Source: Batrachochytrium dendrobatidis JAM81 (Eukaryota > Chytridiomycota > Chytridiomycetes > Rhizophydiales). Taken from it: a DNA stretch of 64,000 nt. The notes below the pieces were generated by a model, which worked only from the letters and a program-made list of their open reading frames with translations, did not search any database and was not told the DNA's origin. Numbering within the stretch: the stretch's first letter is position 1; every line of letters starts with the position of its first letter. The position numbers were made by a program, and so were the translations under genes. Of the stretch, positions 47,722 to 59,788 are shown in pieces. The stretch is from the NCBI RefSeq assembly GCF_000203795.2, contig NW_006281105.1, forward strand, positions 744,001 to 808,000, in the 5' to 3' direction.

Positions 47722-48500
47722 ATGCGACATAACCAACTATCATGGACATCATATTGGACTGCTTTATTGGTTTTATTCTTCTCTTTTGTGCACTCTCAGA
47801 CAACAATACAGGATAAACACAGTCTGCCACATTCAGCATCGGCAGAATTTCATGTCACATTGAATACATCGACCTTTATAGATTATACATGCACTCATGG
47901 TGAGTGCGTCAAGTGTCCAGTAAGTATCCGAGTGATGCCATTTAGCCAAAGTTTTTAAAGATGACCTATTCAAGCTTGTAGATATCTAATCGCTGCAAAT
48001 ATAGGCAAATGATACAAGAGTAGAAACATTGTGCAATATTGGCACATCGGGATTTCATGAGCAATTGATGTGTTCTTCACCACTCATTAATGGCACATTA
48101 AAGGTGGATTGGGTGGTATTGATGCCACATATTTCTGAGCCGCATTGGAGAGCATGCATTGCTCATGACAACTCAGAGTCTTGGGGATTAGTGAAATTCG
48201 AGGTGATGTTTTATACTTTCTAGTCATTTGATCAGCATCTTGAGCTTATTATAGACCCTACCGTGCTTATAGTATACTTGATCGTAGGATTAGTCTGTAT
48301 AATCACTTTTATTTCAGAGTTTCAATTGTAATCACCACAATGGTAGTTTCTGACATGATTTCGCTATTTGTAATGCTGAATTGGTATAGATTATCAACAT
48401 CATTGGTCTGGTCGGATCTGGCTCCTTGATATTCATGCGTCGTAGATGGCAGCGCATTGAGCAATACCGACGACTAGCCACACGATCGACTACATTTTAA
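47722..48500 (+). CDS. Small type I membrane protein, function unknown
   Basis: 168 residues from three exons: 47722-47919, 48005-48202, 48390-48500 (each a whole number of codons). Residues 1-32 are a signal peptide (YWTALLVLFFSFVHS). The lumenal part has six cysteines (CTHGECVKCP, ETLCN, LMCSS, WRACI) and tryptophan-containing strands. A short membrane segment (IINIIGLVGSGSLIF) and a basic cytoplasmic tail (RRRWQRIEQYRRLATRS) complete the pattern of a type I protein. I recognise no family; cysteine spacing suggests disulfides. It lies between a MITE-like element and the convergent PP4 gene. Confidence 0.7.
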
Positions 48501-48846
48501 TTCCCCATGTTTATTCAGACATTGGCTTTTCCACATTATTTAGCCTATTTTATTCATTCAATCTCTACAATTGCACTTTTAATTATATACTCTTAGCCAG
48601 TCTATGTTTCCCATGTATTCAAATGAATTAAGCAGGAGTGTTGTGAATATAGCTACTAGACACCATTGGTTTGACTTGAAAGCAGTGTTTTTGGCTTACT
48701 ACAAGCCCTGACATATCAAGATATTCAATATTAAAAGATTGTTTTTATGTTTAGAGTTTTTCGATCACTATACACCGATATCAACTTGCAAAAAGTTTCC
48801 ACATGCATGTACTATTTCAACCAATCATCTACATATCATAGTTTGT
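48501..48846. other. Convergent intergenic region
   Basis: About 345 bp between the type I membrane protein gene and the PP4 stop codon. AT-rich 3' flanks of both genes; no further feature seen. Confidence 0.4.
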
Positions 48847-50765
48847 TTATAGAAAATAGTCTGGGGCTGGTTTTTTACTGGGAAGCCCTCGTGAATCCTA
48901 AAACCAAAAATATGCGTGAGTAACTTTTAAACTCGACTGCAGTCGGACACGATCCAACATGAAAATAAAATGCTGGGAATCCAACACCACAAACCTGTGA
49001 AGCTGCTTCAAAAATCTTGTAGTTTTTGCTCAAATGCTCATCCAATTCAAGAATGGCTGCCACATTTCCGCATCTAAAACATGATTGTATTCCCAAATAA
49101 ATCAAGTGTTACTACACAGTCTAGGCTTTGATGCATTCACTGGAGAAAAATCTTGCACTATTCTTATACAAAGTTGACTTTTATACCTATAGCAATAATT
49201 GGGTGCAGACCATACTGTAACTATTGTATCTTTGAACATGAGTTTGAAGCCTTCCATGACAAGCTGATGTGCTCGTGCAATCAACTCTAGGTTATTAGCA
49301 TGAATGAACTGCATGATAAATATAAAATAACAGGCTAGTTTAGACTAATGATCAAGTGAACGCATACTTGATCTTCATGTGTAAACAACTCAATCAAAGC
49401 AGCAATATTTAGGTACAAAATGCACGGCATACCGAGCTAACTACATCTCCTCCAAACAAATATCCAGCACCACGAGGACTTAGACCCCAGCCATCAATAT
49501 CTAAAACATTCAAGTATGATCAACTATCCCATGATAAAAATCTCATTGATATATACGTTGGCTTACTATAAACAAAAAAAGCAATTTACCATCTGGATCC
49601 GACCACAATAGATCGCACATGGCCCCATCATGTGGAACTTCTTGTTTTCGGTCAATGATGCGAATCTACGTATATTATCAAGCCATATAATTAGTCTGAC
49701 CAATAGGGTAATACATATGACGATAAAACATCAACAGCAGAGCCGACTTCAAAAAAGTGAATCTAAAATATACCGACCTGATCAAGTGTGTTGATAGAAG
49801 GTGATAAACCTCCATGAACACAGAAAATTTTATCATCGATAATAGCAGACAAGCTAAGATAGTCGAATATTTCGCAACAATATCTCCAAACATTAACAGA
49901 TCCGTACTTTCGCAAACATTCGTCGTAAAACCCATACACTTGAGTAATCTGTCTGCTTTCATGGTTTCCACGAATTAATGTGATCTGAAACCCCAAGTAA
50001 GATATTAGAAAATAAACAATACGTCAATCAACCCAGCAATACAAAGATCACTTACTCTGTCCGGATACCGAACCTGTTATTTCGACATAAAATATACAAA
50101 TCAATAAAATACTCCACATTGTCAGCACAGCCAACACACATACCTTGAGTGCCAACAATAATAAAAAGGTTTCAACACTGTAAAAACCTCGATCAACAAA
50201 ATCACCTAGATATATCATATATTAGCACATGTACACAATATCAAATACCAAAAAACATACCCATGAAAAGATAATTTGTGTCGGGACACTTTCCGCCAAC
50301 TTTCAGTAGTTCTTTCAAATCATAAAATTGCCCATGTATATCCCCACATATCTAAAATGCATGGCATTCAAATAACAGATTAGCTACATAAATAAATTGA
50401 AATGACTAGTTCAAAACCTGATAAAATCAATGTTGCCGCTTTCTGCCACAACCAAGCCTGTTACTCCATAGTTATAACATACTATAGATCGTAGCATATC
50501 CCAACACACATGAATAAGACAGTATAGCAGTTATATTTCATACCGTAACAGGGGCATCCACTCTTTGGACATTGCTTTCTTCTATTAAGATCTCGCGAGC
50601 TTTGTTGCAAAGCTCCTTGACTTCAATCTCTTTAATCACTTCGCACCGCAATAGCTGTTCCACCTGCCTATACTCGTATGTTGATCCATTCAAAATCGTA
50701 GTAATATTCAAGTCATTAGAATTGCATCCATGATATACAAGCAGCAGATTGGTGTAGATTGACAT
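48847..50765 (-). CDS. PPH3: Protein phosphatase 4 catalytic subunit
   Basis: PP2A-like Ser/Thr phosphatase; PP4 acts in DNA-damage checkpoint recovery (gamma-H2A), meiosis and centrosome function. It is split into about ten short exons. The PPP signatures are all present: [96 protein letters not shown] and [20 protein letters not shown]. The N-terminal [20 protein letters not shown] and the C terminus [14 protein letters not shown] identify PP4 rather than PP2A or PP6; the final Tyr-Phe-Leu allows carboxymethylation. The start is uncertain: ATG 50765 is in frame, but the first 25 residues ([12 protein letters not shown]...) do not look like the family, so a short upstream exon may replace them. 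Confidence 0.94.
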
Positions 50766-51877
50766 GTAGTTGAGTAGGTGATATCAACCGGCCAATTGAA
50801 TGTGAATCCGTAATATCACTAGATTTGATATGCTTGATCCAAGAACAATGCATACACAAAGACAGATACACATTCCAACATAGCGGTTGATATGGCAAAG
50901 GAAGCCATTATAAACCAACAAGCTTGTGACGTACTAGATGGCCAGCACTACCATTTACAAACACATCTGCTATTTATCTCAAAAATAGGCTTTGAAACAT
51001 AATACTAGCGATGCATTTAGATTCTAGTCAAAGCAGCTGCCGTGTTGGCTGGAAACTTGGAAAGTTTCCAGTATACTGGCAAACCAGACAAGGGAAACTA
51101 GATTACTCTTTGCTAGATGTTCAAAGTCATAGAATATGACATTGTATAGTAATGAATACAACTCAAATCTTGTTCGTATGGTTTCATTCCATATACAATC
51201 CCGTTCCAAAAACAATACCTGTCCATATGCGAATCTGTTCTAACAGTCAAACTACAATAAATTCAATTGGAAAATGAGGTATATGCACGTGATACCTCGT
51301 GTCATTCACTTGCTTTGTTTCCAAGATCTACAGATCTTACAGCCATATTCACGTAGAATGGCAGTAAAAGCAGAGTCAGAATGCATGGTAAATTGTCATT
51401 TTATCTAAATATATTGGATATCATTTACATCCCGATTTCAATACATCTCACATCCTTGACACTTGTTCAACCTTTAGCTTTTTCCATTCAATTCAAATAT
51501 TTGGTGATTGATCTGAAAACAACAGCTACATTCCTGAGACGCGCAATCCTTGTTCTCTTGAGCTGAATTGTATGATTTTAGAATACAAGAGTGGGCTTGA
51601 TTGAAAATAGTCAAACTCCATATCTGAGTTGCAATAAATCTGGAAATCGTACAATGAGAGGACCATCTCAGTTTAAAACTATAATCCGTAAACATTATAT
51701 GATGAATCTTGTGTTTATTAAAGAATTGGAGTGCCGATTTCTAGTAGGAAAGCATAATGAATATTTAACCACTGTTTATTACAAAGCAAAATAGAGAAAA
51801 TCTGCAAGATAAATACAGAAAAAGGCTCCATTTGATGCGAGTACGGCTGTAATACAAACTAGTCGAGATTGTTTCTT
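50766..51877. other. Intergenic region holding element copy G
   Basis: Upstream of PP4 and downstream of the sirtuin. The right half is the repeat element at 51338-51851. The left half (50766-51337) may contain a missing first exon of the PP4 gene but otherwise shows no supported feature. Confidence 0.4.
51338..51851. mobile_element. MITE-like element (copy G)
   Basis: 514 bp, tacagccatattcacgtaga ... tgcgagtacggctgta. The interior aligns in order with copies H and I (acaacagctacattcctgag, gaatcttgtgtttat-aa, gccgatttctagtagga, cactgtttattac...tgcaagataaatac). It ends 27 bp from the sirtuin stop codon. Confidence 0.85.
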
Positions 51878-54152
51878 TTATTCTTTTGTTCCATGGTTGC
51901 TGAATTTTGTCTGATGTTCAGCCAACAAGTCGGAAAATCCAGATGGAGACAGAGAGCGAGGTCGTTTCAATGAAAGGATTCCATTTTGCATCAAGTCATC
52001 TTTTTGGCACAAGGCCAATTCTGCATCTACATCATTTTCACTAAATACGTCAATAGTGCAGTTTTTAAGTTCGTGTCTAGCTATTCCATCAACCAGGTGA
52101 TCACTACATGGCATGTCTTGCTTATTATCAAAATTTCCCTCCATCTCTTCTTCATCGCTGGTGTCACTGTTTGTGCTGCTGGAGTCAGATAATGAATCTG
52201 TGCTACTGCATGCTGATGATGCGTCACACTGCAAATCATTATCAATATCAACAGCTCCTTCAAATAGATGTCGATGAGGGAAGCGACCTTGTTGAGGCGG
52301 AGCTGGCTCGGGAACAAAGGGTTCAATGTCAAGTAAGGGTGTTGCAGACGCTAAAGGATGAAGAGGTTTGGCTTGTGGCAACTCCCAACCTAAATTTCTA
52401 CAAATTTCTACAATAATCTTGTCGCAATATCCCAAAAGCTGGATATCAAAGTGTTGCATATGTGGAAGCGCTTCCAAATTAATCAAAATCTGTGGAATAT
52501 GTTGCGGAAGAAGGTCTGACAAAAACCAATAAGTTTACACAATCTCATCATGCTGGTCACATTTACTGAATTCAATCATACCTTTAACATCGGCAACAGG
52601 TGATACTTTCAACGATGACCCCATTACAATCAGCAGATCTGCCTTTTTTCGATCCTCTTGAAAAATGCGGTTGAATTCATCAGGAAGTTTTTCACCAAAA
52701 AATACAATATCCGGTTTCATGATGCCATCATTTTCTTCGTGGCATTTTGGACATGTGGGTACGGTTTGTGCAAATATATGATCTTCAATTTCTGTTCCTG
52801 CAACATGGTGTCCGCATACAATGCACGTTGCTGTTGCGAATGAGCCTATTGATTAAACAAACTAATGAATCAAACTTGGTTGATTACTTGCAGTACACGA
52901 GGTTGATACAGTTCAGATCAAGCCTTCTGTAGCATAGTTGGTCATCTTGCCAAAATAATAGACTATACTCACCATGACATTGCACAACATTTTTTATCCC
53001 GGCAGTTTTTTCTAATGTGTCAATATTTTGGGTATAGTTGCGTAAAAGCTTTCCTTTATCTTCCAAGAGTTTGATGAACATGTGAGATGGAGAGGGTTTG
53101 AAATTGCTAGGATATATTTCCTAAAACAAATGAAATCATAAACCAGTGTTGATCAATACATGTTAAACAACAACAGATACACAGGCTCAAGGATATATGC
53201 AGCAATAAATACCAACCTTGGCAAACGAATAGAAAGTTTCTGGTCGAATCCGAAAATATTTGATATCAAACATCTGCTGAGGATCTTCCAACTCAAATTC
53301 ATCCAATCGAGAGTATATCCCATTTTTCGATCTAAAATCAGGAATCCCACATGATACAGAGCAACCAGCGCCAGTCAATACTATGATATTTTGAGCGTCT
53401 TTGATGAGACGCAATGCATCATCAAACGTATTAATATCTAGTCTTTTCTTGCGACATGATGCCTGTGATGAAAATTAGGTCATTTCAAACATTTAGCAAG
53501 TTTACTCAAAACAACACATGCATGTCCTAGATTTGAAGTACTGCTATATGGGATGTAAATACAATTCATGCTACCTTTTCTTCCATTATAGAATAAAGTA
53601 ATGGAAGCAGATCGTCAGATGATGATGCGATTAGCTCTTTTGGACACTCGGCACCAAACACCTGAAATAGATCTCCAATATGATAATGCGAGTTGGTTTG
53701 AAGCCATGGCCAAAACCCTAAAATAAAGTAGTGTATAAGCCTAAGACAATATTTTGATTTTCAAGACATTGTCAATATACTCAAAGATGATGGAGTAGAG
53801 ATGCAGACAAGTTGACCAAGTTACCATTAATTCGAGCATCATCCAGCATGAACTCGCGTTGAATATCAGACATAACTAGACCAGTGAATATAGGAGTAGC
53901 TGGTGTATTTTCAGGTGCATCAATTTGCTCAGCTGAATGGGTCATGCTGTTTGAATAGTGTGCATTGGTTGGGGTGTCTGTATTCTTGGTTGAAGACTCG
54001 AGAGTAACATGGTCACTGTGGCTGTCAAGACTAGCACTATTACTGGAAATGCTATTTTCAATATTAATGTGACCAATAGTCTCGTCTACAACATGAATGA
54101 TTTCTCCAGTATCATGCAAGCTGCAGCTGCCGTTAGTGGTGCTGGATGACAT
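51878..54152 (-). CDS. SIR2: Class I sirtuin, NAD-dependent deacetylase (Sir2/Hst1/SIRT1-like)
   Basis: Seven or so exons. The N-terminal 120 residues are Ser/Thr-rich; a linker ([20 protein letters not shown], then [18 protein letters not shown]) resembles the SIRT1/Hst N-terminal helical region. The catalytic core follows: [20 protein letters not shown] (NAD binding), [48 protein letters not shown]. The zinc site has four cysteines, in [10 protein letters not shown] and [11 protein letters not shown]. It continues with [34 protein letters not shown] and [15 protein letters not shown]. The catalytic histidine in QCHG lies at an exon end (about 52975). The acidic C-terminal tail has a Ser/Asp run (about 52140-52230). 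Probable role: histone deacetylation and silencing. Confidence 0.95.
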
Positions 54153-54382
54153 GAATTATATGGAATTATGCAAGGAAACGTTGTGCAGTTTTCAAAATTC
54201 GGTAACTGAATTATTTTGCCCAAATATTTGATATTTGGGCAAATTGAATCCCATACAAATTAGCAAGTTGTAAAAATAGTGCCAGGCAAGTTTATCTCGC
54301 ACAACGGCAGATGCATTTTTCAAAGACAACAGTCATTTATTTAAAAACTCGACGACTCCAAAAATAAATTGGTATTATTGTT

Positions 54383-57034
54383 TCAATAAAGATAGGGCTG
54401 ATCAACATCCATCTCATCATTTCGATCCATTGGTGTAGCGTCCAGTGTTTTCAGATCAATATCAGGAAGATGCAGCCCGTGGGTGGAAGGTGAAGAGCCA
54501 GTAGTGTCTCGACATCCATGATACATGTTGGGCCGAGTTCCACAGTTGGTCAAGTGTTCTTGGTGAACAGCGGTAGAAACACGTCCAGGGCAGTCGCCAT
54601 CTGAAAGTGTGCTTGACCCTTCTGCAGGAGAGTGCAGCGATCCAAGACTATCTGCTCCCAATCCGGTTTCGCGGCCAAAGCTGCTATTTGCAGTCGAGGA
54701 CTGTGCCAAGACAAGTAAAGACTGACCACGAAGAGGGTTGGAGTTGGTTCTGCTTGAAGTAGCACTACGAATAGATTCTGGGCAAAGAGAGCGCACCAAA
54801 ATCTCAGTCGACACACTAGGTGGGGTAAATGGTCGCTTGAACGGTCGAGTAGAAGGAGATGTGGACGGGGGCGGATGAGAGAAGGACGAGGATGACGATC
54901 CAAGCCAGCGATCTTTTTCTGCAGAATCACGAAGCAGTAGAATTTTTGTCTTGTGCTCCAGTTTGGTCCGATCTCCAAGAGAAATTAAAAAGTATGAGAG
55001 TCTTCCAAAATCCCAAGAGTTTGTGAGGGTTGTCAGAAAAAGACGGCGCTGAGACAAACATGGCCACTCATCTAGCAGGCACGCAACCAGATCCGCTACT
55101 GCATGAGGTTCCCAAACCACAGTCAGCTCCTGGACTAAAATTGCAGCTTTGGTTGTTTTTCTCGTCGAGGCAGAGCGGAATGAATGTTGCGGTTGCTTGA
55201 CAGGGCGACGTTGGGCGAGAGGTGTGACCAGAGATGGCCAGATATGAGGTGGTTGCTGTTGATATGTGTTGTTGTGAAAGCAAAGCCGATAGCTAGATGA
55301 GTATCGAGAAGTCTGTGCTGCCACAGGCTCGTTGGTTGTGTGATGCAGATGTAGTAAAGTGGCAGAACTATCAAGTGATGGAGCTGGTCGAATGGCTGGT
55401 GTTGGAGCTGTTTGGCATGTAGAGTTTAAATTTGTACTGTCAACGCTACGAGTGTTTAGATTAGGAGCAGAGGTATGGGTCGCTGCGGAGTTGGATAGGC
55501 CAGTAGCAGGTTGTGAAGCAGTAGTTGTAGGAATAGATACAGATGTGGCGGTAGATAGATGTACATGTGATGGAGTGGGTGGTGAAAACTCGGTAGGACT
55601 AACCCATGCAGGACACTGAGGTTCAGAACAGCAACAGTCCTTTGCCCAGGCAGCTGTGATATGGCGGAGAAGCAGTGCAGTTGATCTGATTGGCCAGTGT
55701 GTTGTCAGCCATCGCAGAGCATTTACAATTCGAGGAATGGAATGACCTTCGTTTGCAATGCGTGCAAGAATGGGTGCACTGTTTGCAAGATTGGCTTCAT
55801 CACAAACCCATTTCCTAAAATGGCCATTATACATGGTGTCCATGGCACGAAGTGATTGCAGCACATTCGGTAAATATGGTCTGCTAAGGTTGCTGAGATT
55901 TGAGCCAAATGAGTTGCATCCTGCATTTCCTTGGTTCAAGTCATTGCGGTATCGACGAGCAGCTAGACAATCCATGGAATAGACTAGTTAGTATGATGCA
56001 GACAAAAGTAAGAGTTTAAAGCACAGATATCAATAGACTGTGGCGCTATAGCTTGAGATTATACAAGATATTAAAGTATCCCGGTCGAGCAATTAGACTA
56101 CAAGTGCAAACTGACACTCTAGACTCCGCTCCAAATAGTATGAACAAAACATCAAGCAAGCGTGCCGCCCTATTTTGTATAACACTAAAGCCATCATTTC
56201 CCATCAAACGAGTAACTGGGCCACACTAATTGTCACAACATCGAAAAGGGCCAAGGGGAGCATCCTAAAGCCACATCAACTCCCCCTTCAGCTGCATTGT
56301 AAATGCAGGACAGCATTTCAAGTGCATGAAATTAAAAAGCAATGCATAGCTGCCCTCCAATACAGGACAATATGAATGCTTCCCACATATACTGGTAAAT
56401 GCCCATAAGGAGTAAGAAAACACTAATGTGAATCAATGGCATGTGGTATCATCGGGTGGTTAAAATACAAAGCCACTTGGTTTGTTTTCCATCAACACAG
56501 CAGTATTCAGTGCACTTGGTATGCTCCCCTTTTTCGCTCGCTATCCTCCACCACAAATCCTGGCAACTGCTGGAGATGTAGTGCATCGTAACAGATAGGG
56601 CTATGAATGCAAAGCAGTCCAGTAAGAGTAGTGGTGCTATATACATCCTCACACAATACTCTTGGCAATCTTTAAATCAAAAGTAGTAAGCTTGGCCACA
56701 GATTGGTATTACCTTTTTTAGCTCGCAAACGTTGGGCTAGCGACTCTTGCTCGTTCCAGCCACTCGAGGTTGCAGCATGCTCGTTTACTACCAACGGTAC
56801 TGATGCTGTATCTGAGGACTGTGCCGTTAAAAGAGGATGGGCAGGCAGTGATGTGTGATGGGCATTGCTGCATACTGTAGTTTCCATACTGATTGAGATG
56901 GGTGTTGAAGAACTCAAGTGGATTTCGGAAGACTGAGAGTGTGTAGCTTGAGAGGATATGGTTGATCCTATTAAAGACGAATTGCTATTGCAACTGCGAC
57001 TCTGTGGGTGCAGACACACACGACCGGACAGCAT
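54383..57034 (-). CDS. Serine-rich protein, weak resemblance to Mediator subunit 12
   Basis: Two exons fit in phase: 57034-56713 (107 codons plus one base) and 55962-54383, giving 633 residues. A simpler model is the second exon alone from ATG 55975 (530 residues). The recognisable parts are two helical stretches. One is GHFRKWVCDEANLANSAPIL with IPRIVNALRWLTTHWPIRST, which follows the pattern of the N-terminal Med12 domain (charged-Trp, LAN, basic-Pro-Ile before a final helix). The other is VVWEPHAVADLVACLLDEW, similar in plan to the Med12 region after it. The rest is Ser/Thr/His-rich. Med12 is usually far longer, so this would be a reduced or partial form. The 750 bp intron is long for this genome and may hide an exon. 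The identity is tentative; the coding status of the second exon is solid. Confidence 0.5.
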
Positions 57035-58470
57035 GTTGATATTGCGGAGGACAAACTAAAAGGGATTGTTAAAGTTGAAAAATGTTTTGATACTCAAACT
57101 CGACGTGAAGTTGGGGTTTATATTGGACTTAAATCTTTGCAAGTTAATATAAACGCATGATTTGTTAGTCTTATGCATTCCTCATGCCAACTTCCTCTCA
57201 ACAGTCCTTGAATATTTGAGGGTCGTATCAGGGTCTTTAGGAATGCATCCCGCGCGTTGTGTAGCATTGCCATGAATACTAGCGGCCGTGAGTTGTACAT
57301 GTTTGATGGGCTATCCAGGCCAGAATGAGGGTGGTTTATGTTGGATTGGGAGTGTCAAGGAAGTTGTTGGTTTAGGTTATAACATGATCTTATGATATAC
57401 GTCCTGTTTGCATATATGCGAATAAAATGCCAGCAATGAGGGTCAAGGGAGTTTGCTATGTCTGCCTAGTGGCATGTTCCTGCTTCAGCCCATTTCACCT
57501 GCCATGTGTTCTGTTCGCATGTTTCTTTAAAACTACACAAGCTGATGCGCTTTAGCCGTATAGCTACATCTCTTGAAATGCAGCAATTCAGACCTTGACA
57601 GTATCTTTGCTTACTACTTGAAAGCAGGAGGCAATCCAGTTGTGGTTACAGCCGAGGATAAACATATTCTCTCACTCAAAACTCCGCTGATAGACTATTT
57701 GATGATTATGCATTCTACAGCCGTATTCATGTAACATGAAACACTGGATAGGGGTGCATAATAAACAGTCTCATGATCCTCATCAAATTTACTAAACATT
57801 GGGCCCTCTAAACTTGACAGATTTGCTCAATATCCAATTCTTTTTTGATTCAAGCCGAGTATTACAAGCATTGGATTGCTGGCATGGAAACGACAGCTGC
57901 ATTCCTGAAATCGTTCTCTTGAACTAGAAACGCGAATCTATGAGATTTAGGATACAAGCAGAGTTGTATTGACAATACCAACAGTCATTCGATATCTGGA
58001 TTGCAATGCATGGATCTGGTGATTGTACAATATATGGTTGTATCAAGTGGATAATCTCAGTTTGAAACTATAATTTGATTATATCATAAATATTGTGTTT
58101 ATTTAATTGAGAATGTATTAAAACCAATCTCCAATAGGAGAGCTCGACGGACGCTCGATCATTGTTTATTCAATGCAAAGGAAGCCACCGCAAAGAAATA
58201 CAGGTGACCCATTTCACGTGAATACGGTTATAAATCTGCTTTGCCTGAAGCAATTCCAGCGCGTCTTCAATGCTTTTCATCTACCAATAGTCTAATTTTC
58301 CAGCTGTATTCGAAATATATTTACAGCAAAATACCAAACTGCAGTTCCAAAACATGACACCACAAATAGGCAGGTCATTGCTTTGGCACTAAACAGTGCG
58401 TTAATAGTTTAGTGAATATAATAAATCCAAATCTAATATATCAACGCTCACAATAGCGCATAGTGGATCT
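57035..58470. other. Intergenic region holding element copy H
   Basis: No gene is supported from 57035 to 57715. The repeat element follows at 57716-58232. Between 58233 and 58470 an upstream exon of the STPG gene is likely but could not be fixed. Confidence 0.4.
57716..58232. mobile_element. MITE-like element (copy H)
   Basis: 517 bp, tacagccgtattcatgtaac ... tttcacgtgaatacggttata. The interior carries gataaacagtctcatgat, gacagctgcattcctgaaat, ccaatctccaataggag and cattgtttattcaatgcaaa in the family order, closest to copies G and I. Confidence 0.87.
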
Positions 58471-59277
58471 ATGGGGTTAAAGGCGGAGCGCTTCAAAGTG
58501 CTTCCTTCAGTCACTGGAAAAATTGGACCTGGTTCGTATGAAATTAATCAAGTACGTCAAATTCAGAAATGAAGTGTATTATAGATTTGCTGCTATTCTT
58601 GTCTTGATAGCCTGACCAGCTATTGAAATATATTTGCATAGACTACTTGCATGAAGTCCAAAGTAATGAGCAAGCCAACATCTGTTCTTGGAGTATGTCT
58701 AAATCAAGCAGTGCGTTTTCCAACACTAAACCAGAATGTAAATTCAATTTTTGTTGGACTTTTCCGCATAAATGTAGTCTCTTGTCGACTATAATTGCTG
58801 CTTTCTAAACTACTTTAACCTTTCAAGACTCCAGGAGTTGGAAAATACGAGCCAAAAACATTTATTGATCTCCTCAATGCACGATGCACAAGTACTCGCC
58901 CGACTCTTTCAACTCTCGAGTCTAGAGATTTTCAAAATTTGCAATTATTCAGGGCATGTTTTACTGATGCATTGGATAAAAAACATCGAGCCATTACTTT
59001 TAGTTAACATTACTTTTAATTTAGAAAACAAATATGGTTTGTCCTGGTCCAGGTACATTAAACTGTTTTCAATCACATTTGTATACCATTTCTTGATTGG
59101 TTTCAAGTATCGCTCACGTTTTCTATACAAATATACTAGGGTCATACGATAAAAACTACGCAATCGGTCGTAACGTAGCAAATGATAGTCGATTTGCCAT
59201 GTCCAAGTCAGGACTGTTGAAAAAGGTGATTCTACTTGATACATTTGAATTTCTAAAATAAAAACTAGCATTATTGA
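58471..59277 (+). CDS. Sperm-tail PG-rich (STPG) repeat protein, flagellar
   Basis: A partly resolved multi-exon gene. Each visible exon ends or begins at a Pro-Gly repeat: VTGKIGPGSYEINQ (58471-58551), GVGKYEPKTFIDLLNARCTS followed by TRPTLSTLESRDFQ (from about 58833), VCPGPGSYDKNYAIGRNVA (across 59045-59140), and the final SRFAMSKSGLLKKHY with a stop at 59277. PGxGxY spacing and the STRP-like turn are typical of STPG/ODF3-like proteins, which line axonemal microtubules. The frame between the first two exons needs a weak donor (GTCAAA). The stop near 59029 in the second exon must be avoided by a splice I could not fix. An upstream exon with the true start probably lies in 58280-58400. The function is inferred from the repeats and from the flagellar dynein gene downstream. 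Confidence 0.6.
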
Positions 59278-59788
59278 CTAACAAAACATTGATGACAGCG
59301 ACAAAGTAACAACTCGGGACAGGTTAAAAACCTTCAAGAGTTGATTGGAAAAGATGATATTTTCACAGACAAGCGAGCGTGTCGAAGAATGGCATACTTG
59401 TCACTCTACTACGATTAGCGAAAGACTCGTATAGACAACACTCCATTTCAAATCAGTATAATTGCCCAAAAATATACTACAATCTTAAGGGGTTTGAATT
59501 GATACAATAAATTTAAAGCTGACTAGCTTTATTGTTGTAGTAATATTTCAGCTGCTTGATATCTATATTTTGGTGTACAGTTTTTGCACATGATTGATCT
59601 AATTACCTTTTAATAGCAAGTACACAAGTTTCAATGTATAGCAAACTACTAAACCAAGGATTAGGAGTGAACAGCGTGCTTAATTCTGGCTTTATAGCGA
59701 TATCATGGTAAAGCTACAAATACGCTTTGAACGCACAATATATTCAGATTTGCAAACATTTGCATAGTTGAACATAAAGTCAAACAGG
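59278..59788. other. Intergenic region upstream of dynein heavy chain
   Basis: About 510 bp between the STPG gene and the dynein start on the same strand. No coding or repeat signal; probably the dynein promoter. Confidence 0.4.

Noticed and set aside
54550..55619. Several long frames on both strands in this stretch
   Set aside because: They are shadows of the Ser-rich frame 54383-55975; low-complexity codon use keeps other frames open.
56175..56652. Short frames within the 750-bp intron of the Ser-rich gene
   Set aside because: Neither has family resemblance or splice sites that preserve the flanking phase; an unseen exon cannot be excluded but is not supported.
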